Below are positions 8,978-17,157 of a DNA stretch of 64,000 nt, in pieces. The notes under the pieces are model-generated. The model saw only the letters and a program-made list of their open reading frames with translations. It had not been told where the DNA came from and made no database searches. Every line of letters starts with the position of its first letter. Positions within the stretch are counted from its first letter, which is position 1. The stretch lies in contig CABIWW010000002.1 of NCBI GenBank assembly GCA_902362435.1, positions 1 to 64,000 on the forward strand, given 5' to 3'. Made by a program: the position numbers and the translations under genes. This DNA comes from Eubacteriaceae bacterium. GTDB taxonomy: Bacteria; Bacillota; Clostridia; Peptostreptococcales; Anaerovoracaceae.

Positions 8978-9502
8978 ATGAAAACTGTAAAAGATTATGT
9001 AACAAGCATTCCCGACTTTCCTGAACCGGGTATCATATTCCGCGATATCACTTCAGTCATCGGCGATGCTGACGGACTGAAGCTCGCTGTCGATCAGATG
9101 CAGGAAAAGCTCGACGGCGTCGAATTCGACGTCATAGCCGGACTTGAATCACGAGGCTTCCTGTTTGGTATGCCTATCGCCTACAATCTAGGCAAACCGT
9201 TTATCCCTGTCAGAAAAAAGGGCAAGCTTCCGAGAGAAACGGTGAGCGCATCTTTTGAGCTGGAATACGGCACAGCCGAGATCGAGATACACAAAGATGA
9301 TGTCAAGCCGGGAACAAGGGTCGTACTGATAGATGATCTGATCGCAACGGGCGGCACGCTGAATGCTGCAGCGCAGTTGTTCGAACAGCTGGGTGCGTCA
9401 GTCGTAAAAATCGTATGCCTGCTTGAGCTCAAGGGGCTCAACGGCCGTCAGGCGCTTGGCGATCATTCCATCGACACGGTGATCTCATACGAAGGCAAAT
9501 AG
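8978..9502 (+). CDS. apt: Adenine phosphoribosyltransferase
   Basis: A 174-residue type I phosphoribosyltransferase that salvages adenine to AMP with PRPP. Hallmarks are YVTSIPDFPEPGIIFRDITS at the N-terminus, AGLESRGFLFG and the PRPP-binding VVLIDDLIATGGTL. The start at 8978 has GAGGT 7 nt upstream and gives the usual length; a longer frame reaches 8864 but matches nothing in the family. It is one of the few plus-strand genes, divergent from the DJ-1 gene and convergent with nupQ. Functionally it fits the purine uptake and salvage block (nup, xpt) that follows. Confidence 0.95.
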   Translation: MKTVKDYVTSIPDFPEPGIIFRDITSVIGDADGLKLAVDQMQEKLDGVEFDVIAGLESRGFLFGMPIAYNLGKPFIPVRKKGKLPRETVSASFELEYGTAEIEIHKDDVKPGTRVVLIDDLIATGGTLNAAAQLFEQLGASVVKIVCLLELKGLNGRQALGDHSIDTVISYEGK

Positions 9503-9535
9503 CCTGACCGCCCCGTTGATCTTATCGATCATACA

Positions 9536-9599
9536 CACCCCGCCTAAAGCACTGCAAAGACAGCGGATCAGTCATTGTGCGAGCCGGCGGGGTGTTTTT
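9536..9599 (+). terminator. Terminator of apt
   Basis: CACCCCGCC (9536-9544) pairs with GGCGGGGTG (9586-9594) and is followed by TTTTT. An inner GCAC/GTGC stem compacts the long loop. It lies 34 nt after the apt stop. Confidence 0.6.
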
Positions 9600-9604
9600 C
9601 CACC

Positions 9605-9641
9605 AAAAAACGCCAGCTGCGTTCCGGCAGCCGGCGTTTTT
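9605..9641. terminator. Bidirectional terminator between apt and nupQ
   Basis: AACGCC-a-GCTGC and GGCAGC-c-GGCGTT form a strong hairpin flanked by AAAAAA on the left and TTTTT on the right. It can end both apt (plus) and the nup operon (minus), which converge here. Confidence 0.75.
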
Positions 9642-9681
9642 ATCATTTTTATTATACAGCAGATCTTCGCATGCCCGTCCG

Positions 9682-10668
9682 TCAGCGGTCTTCTCTGAAA
9701 TACGGCAGACCCAGACTTTCCGGCGGCTGATCCTCTCTTCTCTTTCTGATGCTCGTAAATACGAGTACGACTATCGTTACTATATACGGCAGCATCTTGT
9801 AAAGTTCCTTTGCCGCCATTCCAGCTCCCGGAATGAACAGGTGAAGGATATACAGACCTCCGAACAGTATCGATCCGAATATCGCGATGTTTGGTTTCCA
9901 CAGTGTGAATATAACCAGTGCGATCGCAAGCCATCCTCTGTCTCCGAACGCATCGTTCGACCATACACCGCTGGCATAATCCATTACATAGAACAGTCCG
10001 CCCAGACCGGCGATCATGCATCCGATACAGATAGCAAAATACTTGTACCTGTTTACATCGATGCCTGCCGCATCTGCAGTTGCCGGATTTTCACCTACCG
10101 CACGCAGCTGCAGTCCAGTCCTCGTATGTCCGAGGACATATGCCGTCACTATAGCTATCGCAACTGCAAGATATGTCAGGAACCCATATGACAGGAATAT
10201 CTTGCCGAACCACCCGAGATCATCTGCAAACGGAAGTGTCCTGCTGAAATACTCACTCGTACGTGAAAGGGCGATCGAAGGGACCGAGCTTCCTGTCAGC
10301 TTCATCAGCGATCCGCCGAAAAAGTTTCCAAAACCCACTCCGAACGTAGTCATGGCAAGACCTACAACATTCTGATTAGCTCTGAGCGTGACTGTAAGCA
10401 CACTGAAGAGGAGCCCCATCAGCAGTGACCCGAGGCAGCATGTCAGCATCGGTATGAAGATAGCGAGGAAAGGATTGAGGTCGCCGCTGCAGTTCTGCTC
10501 ATAAATGAACGAACCGATAACGCCGCATATGCCCCCGACATACATCACTCCCGGGATGCCGAGGTTCAGACTTCCCGCTTTTTCCGAGATAGTCTCCCCT
10601 GTACATCCGAACAGGAGCGGCATGCCCTGCACTATCGCACGCGGTATAAATGAAACTATATCAAACAT
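9682..10668 (-). CDS. nupQ: Nucleoside ABC transporter permease (NupQ/YufQ type)
   Basis: A 328-residue polytopic membrane permease of the BMP/nucleoside (carbohydrate-uptake-2-like) ABC family, with about nine hydrophobic segments and the conserved start SFIPRAIVQGMPLLFGCTGE. The central loop TGLQLRAVGENPATADAAGI is the typical coupling region of this family. It is the last gene of nupN-O-P-Q; its ATG follows the nupP stop directly (TAGATG). With nupP it forms the channel for a nucleoside such as guanosine. The name rests on family similarity and operon order. Confidence 0.88.
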   Translation of the reverse strand: MFDIVSFIPRAIVQGMPLLFGCTGETISEKAGSLNLGIPGVMYVGGICGVIGSFIYEQNCSGDLNPFLAIFIPMLTCCLGSLLMGLLFSVLTVTLRANQNVVGLAMTTFGVGFGNFFGGSLMKLTGSSVPSIALSRTSEYFSRTLPFADDLGWFGKIFLSYGFLTYLAVAIAIVTAYVLGHTRTGLQLRAVGENPATADAAGIDVNRYKYFAICIGCMIAGLGGLFYVMDYASGVWSNDAFGDRGWLAIALVIFTLWKPNIAIFGSILFGGLYILHLFIPGAGMAAKELYKMLPYIVTIVVLVFTSIRKRREDQPPESLGLPYFREDR

Positions 10669-11772
10669 CTACGCTTCCTCCTTTCCTGATTTCTTTCTGA
10701 TATGCACCTTGTAATTTATAAAGAACTCGCATCCTATGATGAAGAACAGGATTATTCCCGTCAGTATATCAGCAAAGGACTGGTTGAGCCCGAAGCTCGT
10801 CGATATCTCGCCAGCACCCTGCTCGAGGAAAACCAGCAGCAGACTTGCGAACACCATCGCGACAACGTTGAACTGTGCGAGCCACGATACCATGATGCCC
10901 AGGAAGCCTCTGCCTCCGGCGAGCGTCGTTGTTATCGTATGGTCTACACCCGATACGATCATCCATCCTGTAAATCCGCAGATCGCTCCGCTCAGCAGAA
11001 GTGTTCTGATGATGACTCTGTCGACCTTTATCCCGACATAGCTTGCAGTTCGCTGGCTTTCGCCTACTACAGCGATCTCGTATCCGTGCTTGCTGTATTT
11101 GAGATACATGTACATGCCGGCTGTGATCAGCGCCACGAATATTATTACAAACAGGTAGCTGTTCGTGCCTATATACGGCAGCCATCCCGACATGGAAGCC
11201 TGATTTATGATGCCTACTTTTCCCGAACCTTTCGGCACTTCCCATATCATTACGAAATATGCGACCAGCTGGATCGCCACGTAGTTCATCATCAGCGTGA
11301 ACAGCGTCTCGTTCGTGTTCCATTTAGCCTTGAAAAACGCCGGTATCATCGCCCAGATCGCTCCGCTCAGCACTGCAGCCGCGAGGCATATCAGTATGAG
11401 CAGTCCGCTCGGGATCGTGTCACCCATGTATATCATGCACAGAGCCGTTGCCCATGCGCCCATCAGTATCTGACCTTCGCCACCCAGGTTCCAGAATTTC
11501 ATCTTGAACGCAGGTGTAAGCGCCAGCGCCACGCTGAGAAGGAGCGCCAGCTCCTTGAGAAGGATCCACATTTTTCTCTCGGTTCCCACCGCGCCGTAAA
11601 ATATCGTTCCGAAAACACTGAAAGGATCGAGTCCTGTCATTGCCGTCGTGACTATCGCACACACTATGAGCGCCGCGATTATCGCGCCTATCCTTATCGC
11701 CCATGTCTTTGCCAGAGGCAGTTCTTTTCGCTTGGTGATATGCAAAAGCGGCTCTTTATTCTGTTTACTCAT
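10669..11772 (-). CDS. nupP: Nucleoside ABC transporter permease (NupP/YufP type)
   Basis: A 367-residue membrane permease, partner of nupQ. The N-terminal cytoplasmic segment is longer than in nupQ, followed by about eight to ten membrane helices and the coupling loop YEIAVVGESQRTASYVGI. The start at 11772 (MSKQNKEPLL) is preferred to 11790 because GGAGG lies 8 nt upstream. It overlaps the nupO stop by 8 nt, so the ATPase and both permeases are translationally coupled. The protein should sit in the cytoplasmic membrane and bind NupO on the inside. Confidence 0.88.
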   Translation of the reverse strand: MSKQNKEPLLHITKRKELPLAKTWAIRIGAIIAALIVCAIVTTAMTGLDPFSVFGTIFYGAVGTERKMWILLKELALLLSVALALTPAFKMKFWNLGGEGQILMGAWATALCMIYMGDTIPSGLLILICLAAAVLSGAIWAMIPAFFKAKWNTNETLFTLMMNYVAIQLVAYFVMIWEVPKGSGKVGIINQASMSGWLPYIGTNSYLFVIIFVALITAGMYMYLKYSKHGYEIAVVGESQRTASYVGIKVDRVIIRTLLLSGAICGFTGWMIVSGVDHTITTTLAGGRGFLGIMVSWLAQFNVVAMVFASLLLVFLEQGAGEISTSFGLNQSFADILTGIILFFIIGCEFFINYKVHIRKKSGKEEA

Positions 11773-13303
11773 TGTCTTCACCTCCGCCAAGCTTCGTCAT
11801 CATCATACCTATCTGGTTCTTGTCCGCTGTCCTGCCGTCCACGAGTCCGCTGACCTTTCCTTCGCAAAGGACGAGTATCCTGTCACTGAGCTCCATCAGA
11901 ACGTCAAGGTCTTCACCTACGTAAATGACAGCTACACCTTTTTTCTTCTGCTTATTGAGCAGATCGTATATCGTGTATGACGAATTTATATCGAGACCTC
12001 TCACTATATATGCGGAAAGCAGCACTGTAGGCGCCGATGCGATCTCTCTTCCCACGAGCACCTTCTGCACGTTGCCGCCGGAAAGCTTTCTTACCGGTGT
12101 GGAAAGGCTGGAAGTGCTGACTTCCAGTTCATCTACGACTTTTTCCGCAAGCTTTCTCGGAGTTTTTCTATCCGTGAATATCGATTTTCCCTTTCGGAAA
12201 GATCTCAGCATCATGTTGTCTGTAAGGTCCATGTTGCCTACGAGGCCCATACCGAGTCTGTCTTCAGGCACGAATGAAAGCGCAACTCCCATCGACGCGA
12301 TCTGCAGCGGATCCTTGCCTATAAGCTCGTCCGGCTGTCCGTCATCGCCGATGTACTGCACCGTCCCGTGTTCTACAGGCTGCAGCCCCGCTATCGCTTC
12401 CAGCAGCTCCTTCTGTCCGCATCCCGAAATGCCTGCGATACCCAGGATCTCACCGGAATTTGCAGTGAACGAAACATCATCCAGTTTGAGTATCCCGTCC
12501 GAACTTCTGACGGTAAGGCCCTCCACCTTTATACGAGGCTTCGGGTCTACAGGCTCAGGTCTGTCTATATTGAGCTGTACAGCCCTGCCCACCATCATGT
12601 TAGTCATTTCCTGCTCGTTAGTTTCTGCAGTGATCATTTCGCCTATGAATTCGCCTTTTCTCAGCACTGCAACACGATCTGATATCGACATCACCTCATG
12701 AAGCTTATGTGTGATTATAACGACTGTCTTGCCCGAAGCTTTCATGTTTCTCAGCACCGCGAACAGCTTTTCCGTTTCCTGCGGCGTGAGAACTGCCGTA
12801 GGCTCGTCCAGTATCAGTATGTCCGCGCCACGGTAAAGCACCTTTACGATCTCTACAGTCTGCTTCTGCGAAACCGACATATTGTATATCTTCTGATCCG
12901 GATCTATATCGAATCCGTACATATCGCATATAGATGCTATTTTCTCGGATGCTTTTTTAAGATCCAGCCTGCCTTCTTCCTTTAGTCCGAGCACTATATT
13001 CTCTGCTGCAGTGAACACATCGACCAGCTTAAAATGCTGATGGATCATTCCTATGCCGTAGTCGAACGCTTCTTTCGGCGAATGGATCGATGCGAGCTCA
13101 CCGTTGATATAGATCTCGCCCCCGTCAGGATAATAGATTCCGGAGAGCATGTTCATAAGGGTAGTCTTGCCGCTGCCGTTTTCTCCAAGCAGTGACAGGA
13201 TCTCTCCGCGGTAAATGTCAAGATTGACTTTGTTATTGGCTTTTACCGTGCCAAATGTTTTCGTAACGTCCCTCATGGACACAGCCACTTCTCTGTTGGC
13301 CAA
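11765..13303 (-). CDS. nupO: Nucleoside ABC transporter ATPase with two nucleotide-binding domains (NupO/YufO type)
   Basis: A tandem ABC ATPase of about 512 residues. Domain 1 has Walker A GENGSGKT, signature VSQKQTVEIV and Walker B ILILDEPTAVL. Domain 2 has GISGCGQKE, signature LSGGNVQKV and a weak Walker B (VLLSAYIVRGLD), as is usual for the second half in this family. The likely start is TTG at 13303 with AAAGGTG 9 nt upstream; no good ATG lies near, and the frame stays open to 13366. It powers uptake through NupP and NupQ. A hairpin lies between nupN and nupO and may lower expression relative to the binding protein. Confidence 0.88.
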   Translation of the reverse strand: MANREVAVSMRDVTKTFGTVKANNKVNLDIYRGEILSLLGENGSGKTTLMNMLSGIYYPDGGEIYINGELASIHSPKEAFDYGIGMIHQHFKLVDVFTAAENIVLGLKEEGRLDLKKASEKIASICDMYGFDIDPDQKIYNMSVSQKQTVEIVKVLYRGADILILDEPTAVLTPQETEKLFAVLRNMKASGKTVVIITHKLHEVMSISDRVAVLRKGEFIGEMITAETNEQEMTNMMVGRAVQLNIDRPEPVDPKPRIKVEGLTVRSSDGILKLDDVSFTANSGEILGIAGISGCGQKELLEAIAGLQPVEHGTVQYIGDDGQPDELIGKDPLQIASMGVALSFVPEDRLGMGLVGNMDLTDNMMLRSFRKGKSIFTDRKTPRKLAEKVVDELEVSTSSLSTPVRKLSGGNVQKVLVGREIASAPTVLLSAYIVRGLDINSSYTIYDLLNKQKKKGVAVIYVGEDLDVLMELSDRILVLCEGKVSGLVDGRTADKNQIGMMMTKLGGGEDNE

Positions 13304-13440
13304 ACTGATCAACACCTTTCTGTTAAATATCATTTCTTCATATCGCATAGAAAAACACATTTTCAAAGCTTCGAACAGATTTCTGCCGTTTCTTCAAAAA
13401 CTGCCCTTTACTCTGCAATATGCAAAAGTATCATTACCAC

Positions 13441-13462
13441 GAAAACCCCGGCTTGACCGGGG
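13441..13462 (-). terminator. Hairpin between nupN and nupO
   Basis: On the minus strand CCCCGG-TCAAG-CCGGGG is followed by TTTTC, 34 nt after the nupN stop. As the operon continues, it probably acts as a partial terminator or 3' stabiliser that raises the binding-protein transcript over the transporter genes. Confidence 0.6.
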
Positions 13463-13495
13463 CTTTCGCTGGTATATTGATTATATTATCTTTGC

Positions 13496-14695
13496 TTAGA
13501 ATTTTGTATCAAGCAGTGTGATCCCGTCGATCTTGAGATCGAAGTAAGGAGCTGATCTGAATGTGGATTCGAGGAATGCTCCGTCCTTGATAACTTCTGT
13601 GTCAGGAGTGTAGTCAGCATCTGTGTCTACGTCTGCCATGTATGAATCAACTGTCTTTCCGTCAACTGTGAACTTTGTGATATCGAATACCTTGAGTTCG
13701 CCTGATTCGAGCTTAGCTTTTATCTCTTTGATAGCATCAGCTGTTCCCTTTGCTGCAACATCTTCGTTGATATCTGTGAGTTCTACTGATCCTGTTTCCA
13801 GAGTTCCTGTCCAGTCAGCGTCTATAGCTTCTCCGTCCTGAGCAGCTTTGATCGCATATTCATAGTAAGGCTGCCAGTTGATCTTTGATGAAACGATGTA
13901 TGTGTTAGGACATGCTTCCTGTGTGCTTCCGTTGTATGAAACATTTGGAACGCCTTTCTTTTCACATGCTGTAGGAGCTCCCATCGAGTCAGCGTGCTGT
14001 GAGATGAGTACGCATCCGTCGTTGATCAGCTTGTTTGCAGCTTCTTTTTCAAGAGCTTCGTCATACCATGAACCTGTGAATGTTACTTCCATAGTAGCTG
14101 ATTCACATACTGAACGAGCTCCCAGGAAGAATGAAGTGTATCCTGATACTACTTCTGCATATGTGTAAGCGCCTACGTATCCGATCTTAGCCTGATCTGC
14201 AGTGATGTCTCCGTTTTCGATCATTTCGTTGATCTTCATTCCTGCAGCAACGCCTGCGAGGTATCTTCCCTCATAGATCGAAGCGAATGCATTGTGATAG
14301 TTGTCAAGCTTTTCAGTGTGCGCTTTCGTACCTGTCGAGTGACAGAACTGTACATCCGGGAAGTCCTTTGCAGCCTGGATCATGAAGTCCTCATGTCCGA
14401 ACGAGTCTGCGAATATGATATCGCATCCTGCATCTACCAGTTCAGCTGCTGCATCGTAGCATTCCTGACCTTCAGGGATGTTTGTCTTGATAACAGCTTC
14501 TACTCCAAGTGAATCACATGCAGCATTAGCAGCATCGATGAAGTTCTTGTCGTAAGTTGAGTTCTCGTCATGCAGACAGATGAATCCAACCTTGAAGTCT
14601 GAATCTCCGGAACCACTTCCGCATCCTGTAAGTGTTGCTGAGAATGCGAAAATCATCATAAGTGCAAGTACTAATGATAATACTTTCTTTTTCAT
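13496..14695 (-). CDS. nupN: BMP-family nucleoside-binding lipoprotein (NupN)
   Basis: A 399-residue substrate-binding lipoprotein (Bmp/Med family). It has a charged start MKKKVLSLVLALMM and a lipobox LTGC with Cys25, followed by a Gly/Ser linker and a periplasmic-binding fold beginning KVGFICLHDENSTYDKNF. It captures nucleosides outside the membrane and delivers them to NupOPQ. The start at 14695 has AAGGAGG upstream. Codon use looks like that of a highly expressed gene (many TCT, GTA, GAA), in contrast to its neighbours. A guanine riboswitch in its leader indicates that guanine represses the operon. Confidence 0.92.
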   Translation of the reverse strand: MKKKVLSLVLALMMIFAFSATLTGCGSGSGDSDFKVGFICLHDENSTYDKNFIDAANAACDSLGVEAVIKTNIPEGQECYDAAAELVDAGCDIIFADSFGHEDFMIQAAKDFPDVQFCHSTGTKAHTEKLDNYHNAFASIYEGRYLAGVAAGMKINEMIENGDITADQAKIGYVGAYTYAEVVSGYTSFFLGARSVCESATMEVTFTGSWYDEALEKEAANKLINDGCVLISQHADSMGAPTACEKKGVPNVSYNGSTQEACPNTYIVSSKINWQPYYEYAIKAAQDGEAIDADWTGTLETGSVELTDINEDVAAKGTADAIKEIKAKLESGELKVFDITKFTVDGKTVDSYMADVDTDADYTPDTEVIKDGAFLESTFRSAPYFDLKIDGITLLDTKF

Positions 14696-14802
14696 TTTTT
14701 CCTCCTTAAAGTGAAAATAAATTAGATAAACGATCAGCAATTCCAGCTTCCGGTCACTTCCGGCGCCGGCTCGCTGACATACCGGCTCACCCTGCCTAAA
14801 CG

Positions 14803-14826
14803 GGGAAATATCTAAAATGATATTTC
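14803..14826. repeat. Short GGAAATATC palindrome, copy 1
   Basis: GAAATATC (14805-14812) and GATATTTC (14819-14826) form an 8-bp palindrome with a 6-nt loop in the nupN leader. Closely similar palindromes occur at 26287 and 36957. Confidence 0.5.
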
Positions 14827-14840
14827 ATGTGCAATAACAA

Positions 14841-14863
14841 AGACAGGTCAAAAAAACCTGTCT
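14841..14863 (-). terminator. Hairpin in the guanine riboswitch leader (expression platform candidate)
   Basis: On the minus strand AGACAGGT-TTTTTTG-ACCTGTCT is followed by TTGTTATTG. It lies 80 nt after the aptamer and before nupN. The T-run is weak, so it is a candidate rather than a proven terminator. A second TATTGGC copy just before it repeats the 3' P1 strand of the aptamer and could pair alternatively. Confidence 0.5.
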
Positions 14864-14944
14864 GCCAATATCTACGGCACCAACCGCTGCTACGAAAGAA
14901 TGCACTTATGATCTCACTAAAGACCGTGATCTTTCCTAAATCAG

Positions 14945-15008
14945 CCAATAGTCGTAACTGAGGCGTTACGGTAGAAACGCACTGTCCATCTCTTCGTGCT
15001 TATACTGG
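14945..15008 (-). promoter_or_regulatory. Guanine-type purine riboswitch aptamer
   Basis: On the minus strand P1 CCAGTA/TATTGG encloses P2 GCAC/GTGC with an L2 loop containing GATGG, the invariant J2/3 GTTTCTACC, P3 GTAAC/GTTAC and J3/1 GACTA. The C in J3/1 (equivalent to C74) pairs with guanine rather than adenine, so the ligand should be guanine or hypoxanthine. It lies between a good promoter and nupN. Purine binding should turn the nucleoside importer off. Confidence 0.88.
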
Positions 15009-15042
15009 CAGTTTTTATTCATGATCGTATGATCACATATTG

Positions 15043-15071
15043 AGTTTACCCTCTCGGGCTGACAGTGTCAA
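15043..15071 (-). promoter_or_regulatory. SigA-type promoter of the nup operon
   Basis: A perfect -35 TTGACA (15066-15071) and a -10 TAAACT (15043-15048) with 17-bp spacing, about 35 bp upstream of the riboswitch aptamer. Confidence 0.75.
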
Positions 15072-15142
15072 CTAAAATTCGAAGTATTTCGCAAAATTTC
15101 GAACCTGAGAATCGGCCGTCATGTATCGGACATTCTATACTA

Positions 15143-15181
15143 AAAAGCAGGCAGGATGCGACAATATGCCGTACCTGCCTG
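15143..15181 (-). terminator. Terminator of xpt
   Basis: On the minus strand CAGGCAGG (15174-15181) pairs with CCTGCCTG (15148-15155) and is followed by CTTTTTAG. It lies 26 nt after the xpt stop and separates xpt from the nup promoter. Confidence 0.7.
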
Positions 15182-15206
15182 TATCCCAGCATTAAATATG
15201 TTCGGC

Positions 15207-15779
15207 TCAGGCGAATGTGATAACACCGTCTGTTATCTTCTCTATGACCGCCAGTGACTCGACCCTGTAGCCTTTGTCTCTGAGCTTGCGGCTTCCGCCC
15301 TGAAACCCTTTTTCAATGACAGCACCGATCCCGACGACCTCTCCGCCCGCCTGTCTGACGAGTTCAGTGAGAGCCATCGACGCCTCTCCGTGCGCCATAA
15401 AATCATCTATGATCAGAACCCTCTCACCTTCGTTCAGGAATTTCTGAGAAACTCTGAACTTAGATACCGTTCCTTTTGTAAAAGACCTTGCATCAGCTTC
15501 ATAAGCGCCTTCTATCATCGTGCTCGGTGCAGCTTTTTTTGCAAAGACAACAGACGGATATCCGAAATACTTCGCTGTGAGACACGCCACGGCTATGCCG
15601 CTCGCCTCTACTGTCAGTATCTTATCCACCTTGCAGTCTTCAAACCTTTTCCCGAACTCCTGACCTATACGATCCAGAAATTCGACATCGAGCATATGAT
15701 TGAGGAAATTGTCGACCTTGACCACTTCTGTCCCTATCGCTACGCCTTCTTTTAGTATCTTTTCTTTTAACTCTTCCAT
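15207..15779 (-). CDS. xpt: Xanthine phosphoribosyltransferase
   Basis: A 190-residue phosphoribosyltransferase beginning MEELKEKILKEGVAI, with the xpt signatures KVDNFLNHMLD, ILTVEASGIAVACLTA and the PRPP loop VLIIDDFMAHGEA. It converts xanthine and PRPP to XMP in purine salvage. The ATG at 15779 is chosen because it matches the family N-terminus; a TTG two codons earlier is possible, and neither has a strong ribosome site. No purine riboswitch fits in the 56 nt upstream, so any purine control of this gene must come from further upstream or be absent, although the adjacent nup operon has one. Confidence 0.92.
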   Translation of the reverse strand: MEELKEKILKEGVAIGTEVVKVDNFLNHMLDVEFLDRIGQEFGKRFEDCKVDKILTVEASGIAVACLTAKYFGYPSVVFAKKAAPSTMIEGAYEADARSFTKGTVSKFRVSQKFLNEGERVLIIDDFMAHGEASMALTELVRQAGGEVVGIGAVIEKGFQGGSRKLRDKGYRVESLAVIEKITDGVITFA

Positions 15780-15835
15780 ATCCAATCAATCTATATTCCA
15801 ATATATGCTGCCTGCGCAGCCTGCCGACCTGTCAA

Positions 15836-16945
15836 CTATTTGTCTTCTCCGAAAAGTTCTTCAAGTCCTTCAAAAGATATCTCACCTGAATCTTCACCGT
15901 CAGGCAGCGGAGCTGCTCCGGCTTCAGGCATACCCATATTTACAGTATTGAAATCCATACCCTGCGCTGTATTCTCTGCCGCTGCGATAGGATCCTGCTC
16001 AGGGATCAGATCTTCGAGTCTCAGTTCCGACGTCTGTTCAGCCACTGTCTCTGTTTCAACAACAGGAGCTGCCACAGGTTCTTCATATACCGGCTCCGAT
16101 GTGAACGGAGAATCCACTACGAACGGTGCTGCCGGTTCAGTATGTACTTCCTCCACCGGTTCTGCATAAAGCACCTCCGGCGCTGCATCTGCAGTCTGTA
16201 CAGTCTGTACAGTCTGTACTTCCGCTGCATCGTCTGCAGTATATTCAGGCAGTGTTATCTCTTCAACATCATCTCCCGCTGCAGGGAAATCCACTGCGTC
16301 TAAATTTTCAGTAACGCTCCATGTGACCGCTTCATCGTCAGAAAGCTTGCTCTTGAGGCTGTCCACCTTTCCGGCAGTCCTCAGGATGTTCGTCTTGATC
16401 TCGGCAAATTCCTCTTTCATCGAGTTGAGCTGCTGTCTGTATTTGTTCTTGAGCGCTTCAGCCTTTTCTTTCTCGGCAGCGACTTCTGCTCTCATCGCAG
16501 CCTTCTCTGCTTCTACAGCTTCTCTTGAAGCATTGAGCTCTGTTGTTATCGCATCTTTTTCAGCTTCCATGCCGTTACGCATCTGCTCGAGCTCTTTTTC
16601 CTGTCTTGCGACCTGTTCTCGTCCTTCTGTGAGAATAGTCTCCACTTCTGTCTTCGCCTGGTTGATTATCTCGTTGCTGCTCTTCTTAGCTTCCATGATA
16701 AGGCTAACATACAGGTCATTGTTATCATCGTATTTCTGATACTTTTCTTTCAATTCGCTGATCTCTGCCTCATAGGCATTCTCTAATTCCTCTATGTTAT
16801 TTTCGTACAAGTCACACAGCTTCTGCATGCATTCATATACATCATCTTTATCAAATCCACCAACGGTGCTTTTCTTGATGTTCATATTCTTAAGAAGACC
16901 AATAACCGTTTCACGTCTTTGTTCAGTCAATGCGTTCTTGTTCAT
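15836..16945 (-). CDS. DivIVA-like coiled-coil protein
   Basis: A 369-residue protein. The N-terminal part (about 25-75: NMNIKKSTVGGFDKDDVYEC and a following helix) resembles the membrane-binding DivIVA domain. A long charged coiled coil rich in Glu, Lys and Ala follows (about 75-205), then a Pro/Glu/Val-rich linker with a VQTVQTVQT micro-repeat (about 240-250) and a short conserved acidic C-terminal tail. DivIVA-type proteins recognise curved membranes at poles and septa and recruit division or cell-wall factors. It lies 56 nt upstream of xpt and diverges from the gene at 17158. A specific role is not known. Confidence 0.7.
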   Translation of the reverse strand: MNKNALTEQRRETVIGLLKNMNIKKSTVGGFDKDDVYECMQKLCDLYENNIEELENAYEAEISELKEKYQKYDDNNDLYVSLIMEAKKSSNEIINQAKTEVETILTEGREQVARQEKELEQMRNGMEAEKDAITTELNASREAVEAEKAAMRAEVAAEKEKAEALKNKYRQQLNSMKEEFAEIKTNILRTAGKVDSLKSKLSDDEAVTWSVTENLDAVDFPAAGDDVEEITLPEYTADDAAEVQTVQTVQTADAAPEVLYAEPVEEVHTEPAAPFVVDSPFTSEPVYEEPVAAPVVETETVAEQTSELRLEDLIPEQDPIAAAENTAQGMDFNTVNMGMPEAGAAPLPDGEDSGEISFEGLEELFGEDK

Positions 16946-17157
16946 ATCTATAACCTCTTTTTCTTCTCATTATTTAGTAATGCGAATAAACAATTATTTT
17001 TTATTATAACATCATTGTGCAGCTTTGTCTTCCTTAATTTGTAATTTTATCACATTTTTTATTGACTTTTAGTGCTCAAAAAGGTTACCATAATGTTGAT
17101 GTGATTTATTAGAAACCCTATTTTTCAATGTTTTTACAAAGAATTGAGGTTTATGAC

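Noticed and set aside
11765..12600. Broken second nucleotide-binding domain in NupO
   Set aside because: The weak Walker B (VLLSAYIVRGLD) is normal for the second half of the sugar/nucleoside family of tandem ATPases.
15786..15835. Purine riboswitch ahead of xpt
   Set aside because: The gap is only about 50 nt and holds none of the conserved aptamer bases.
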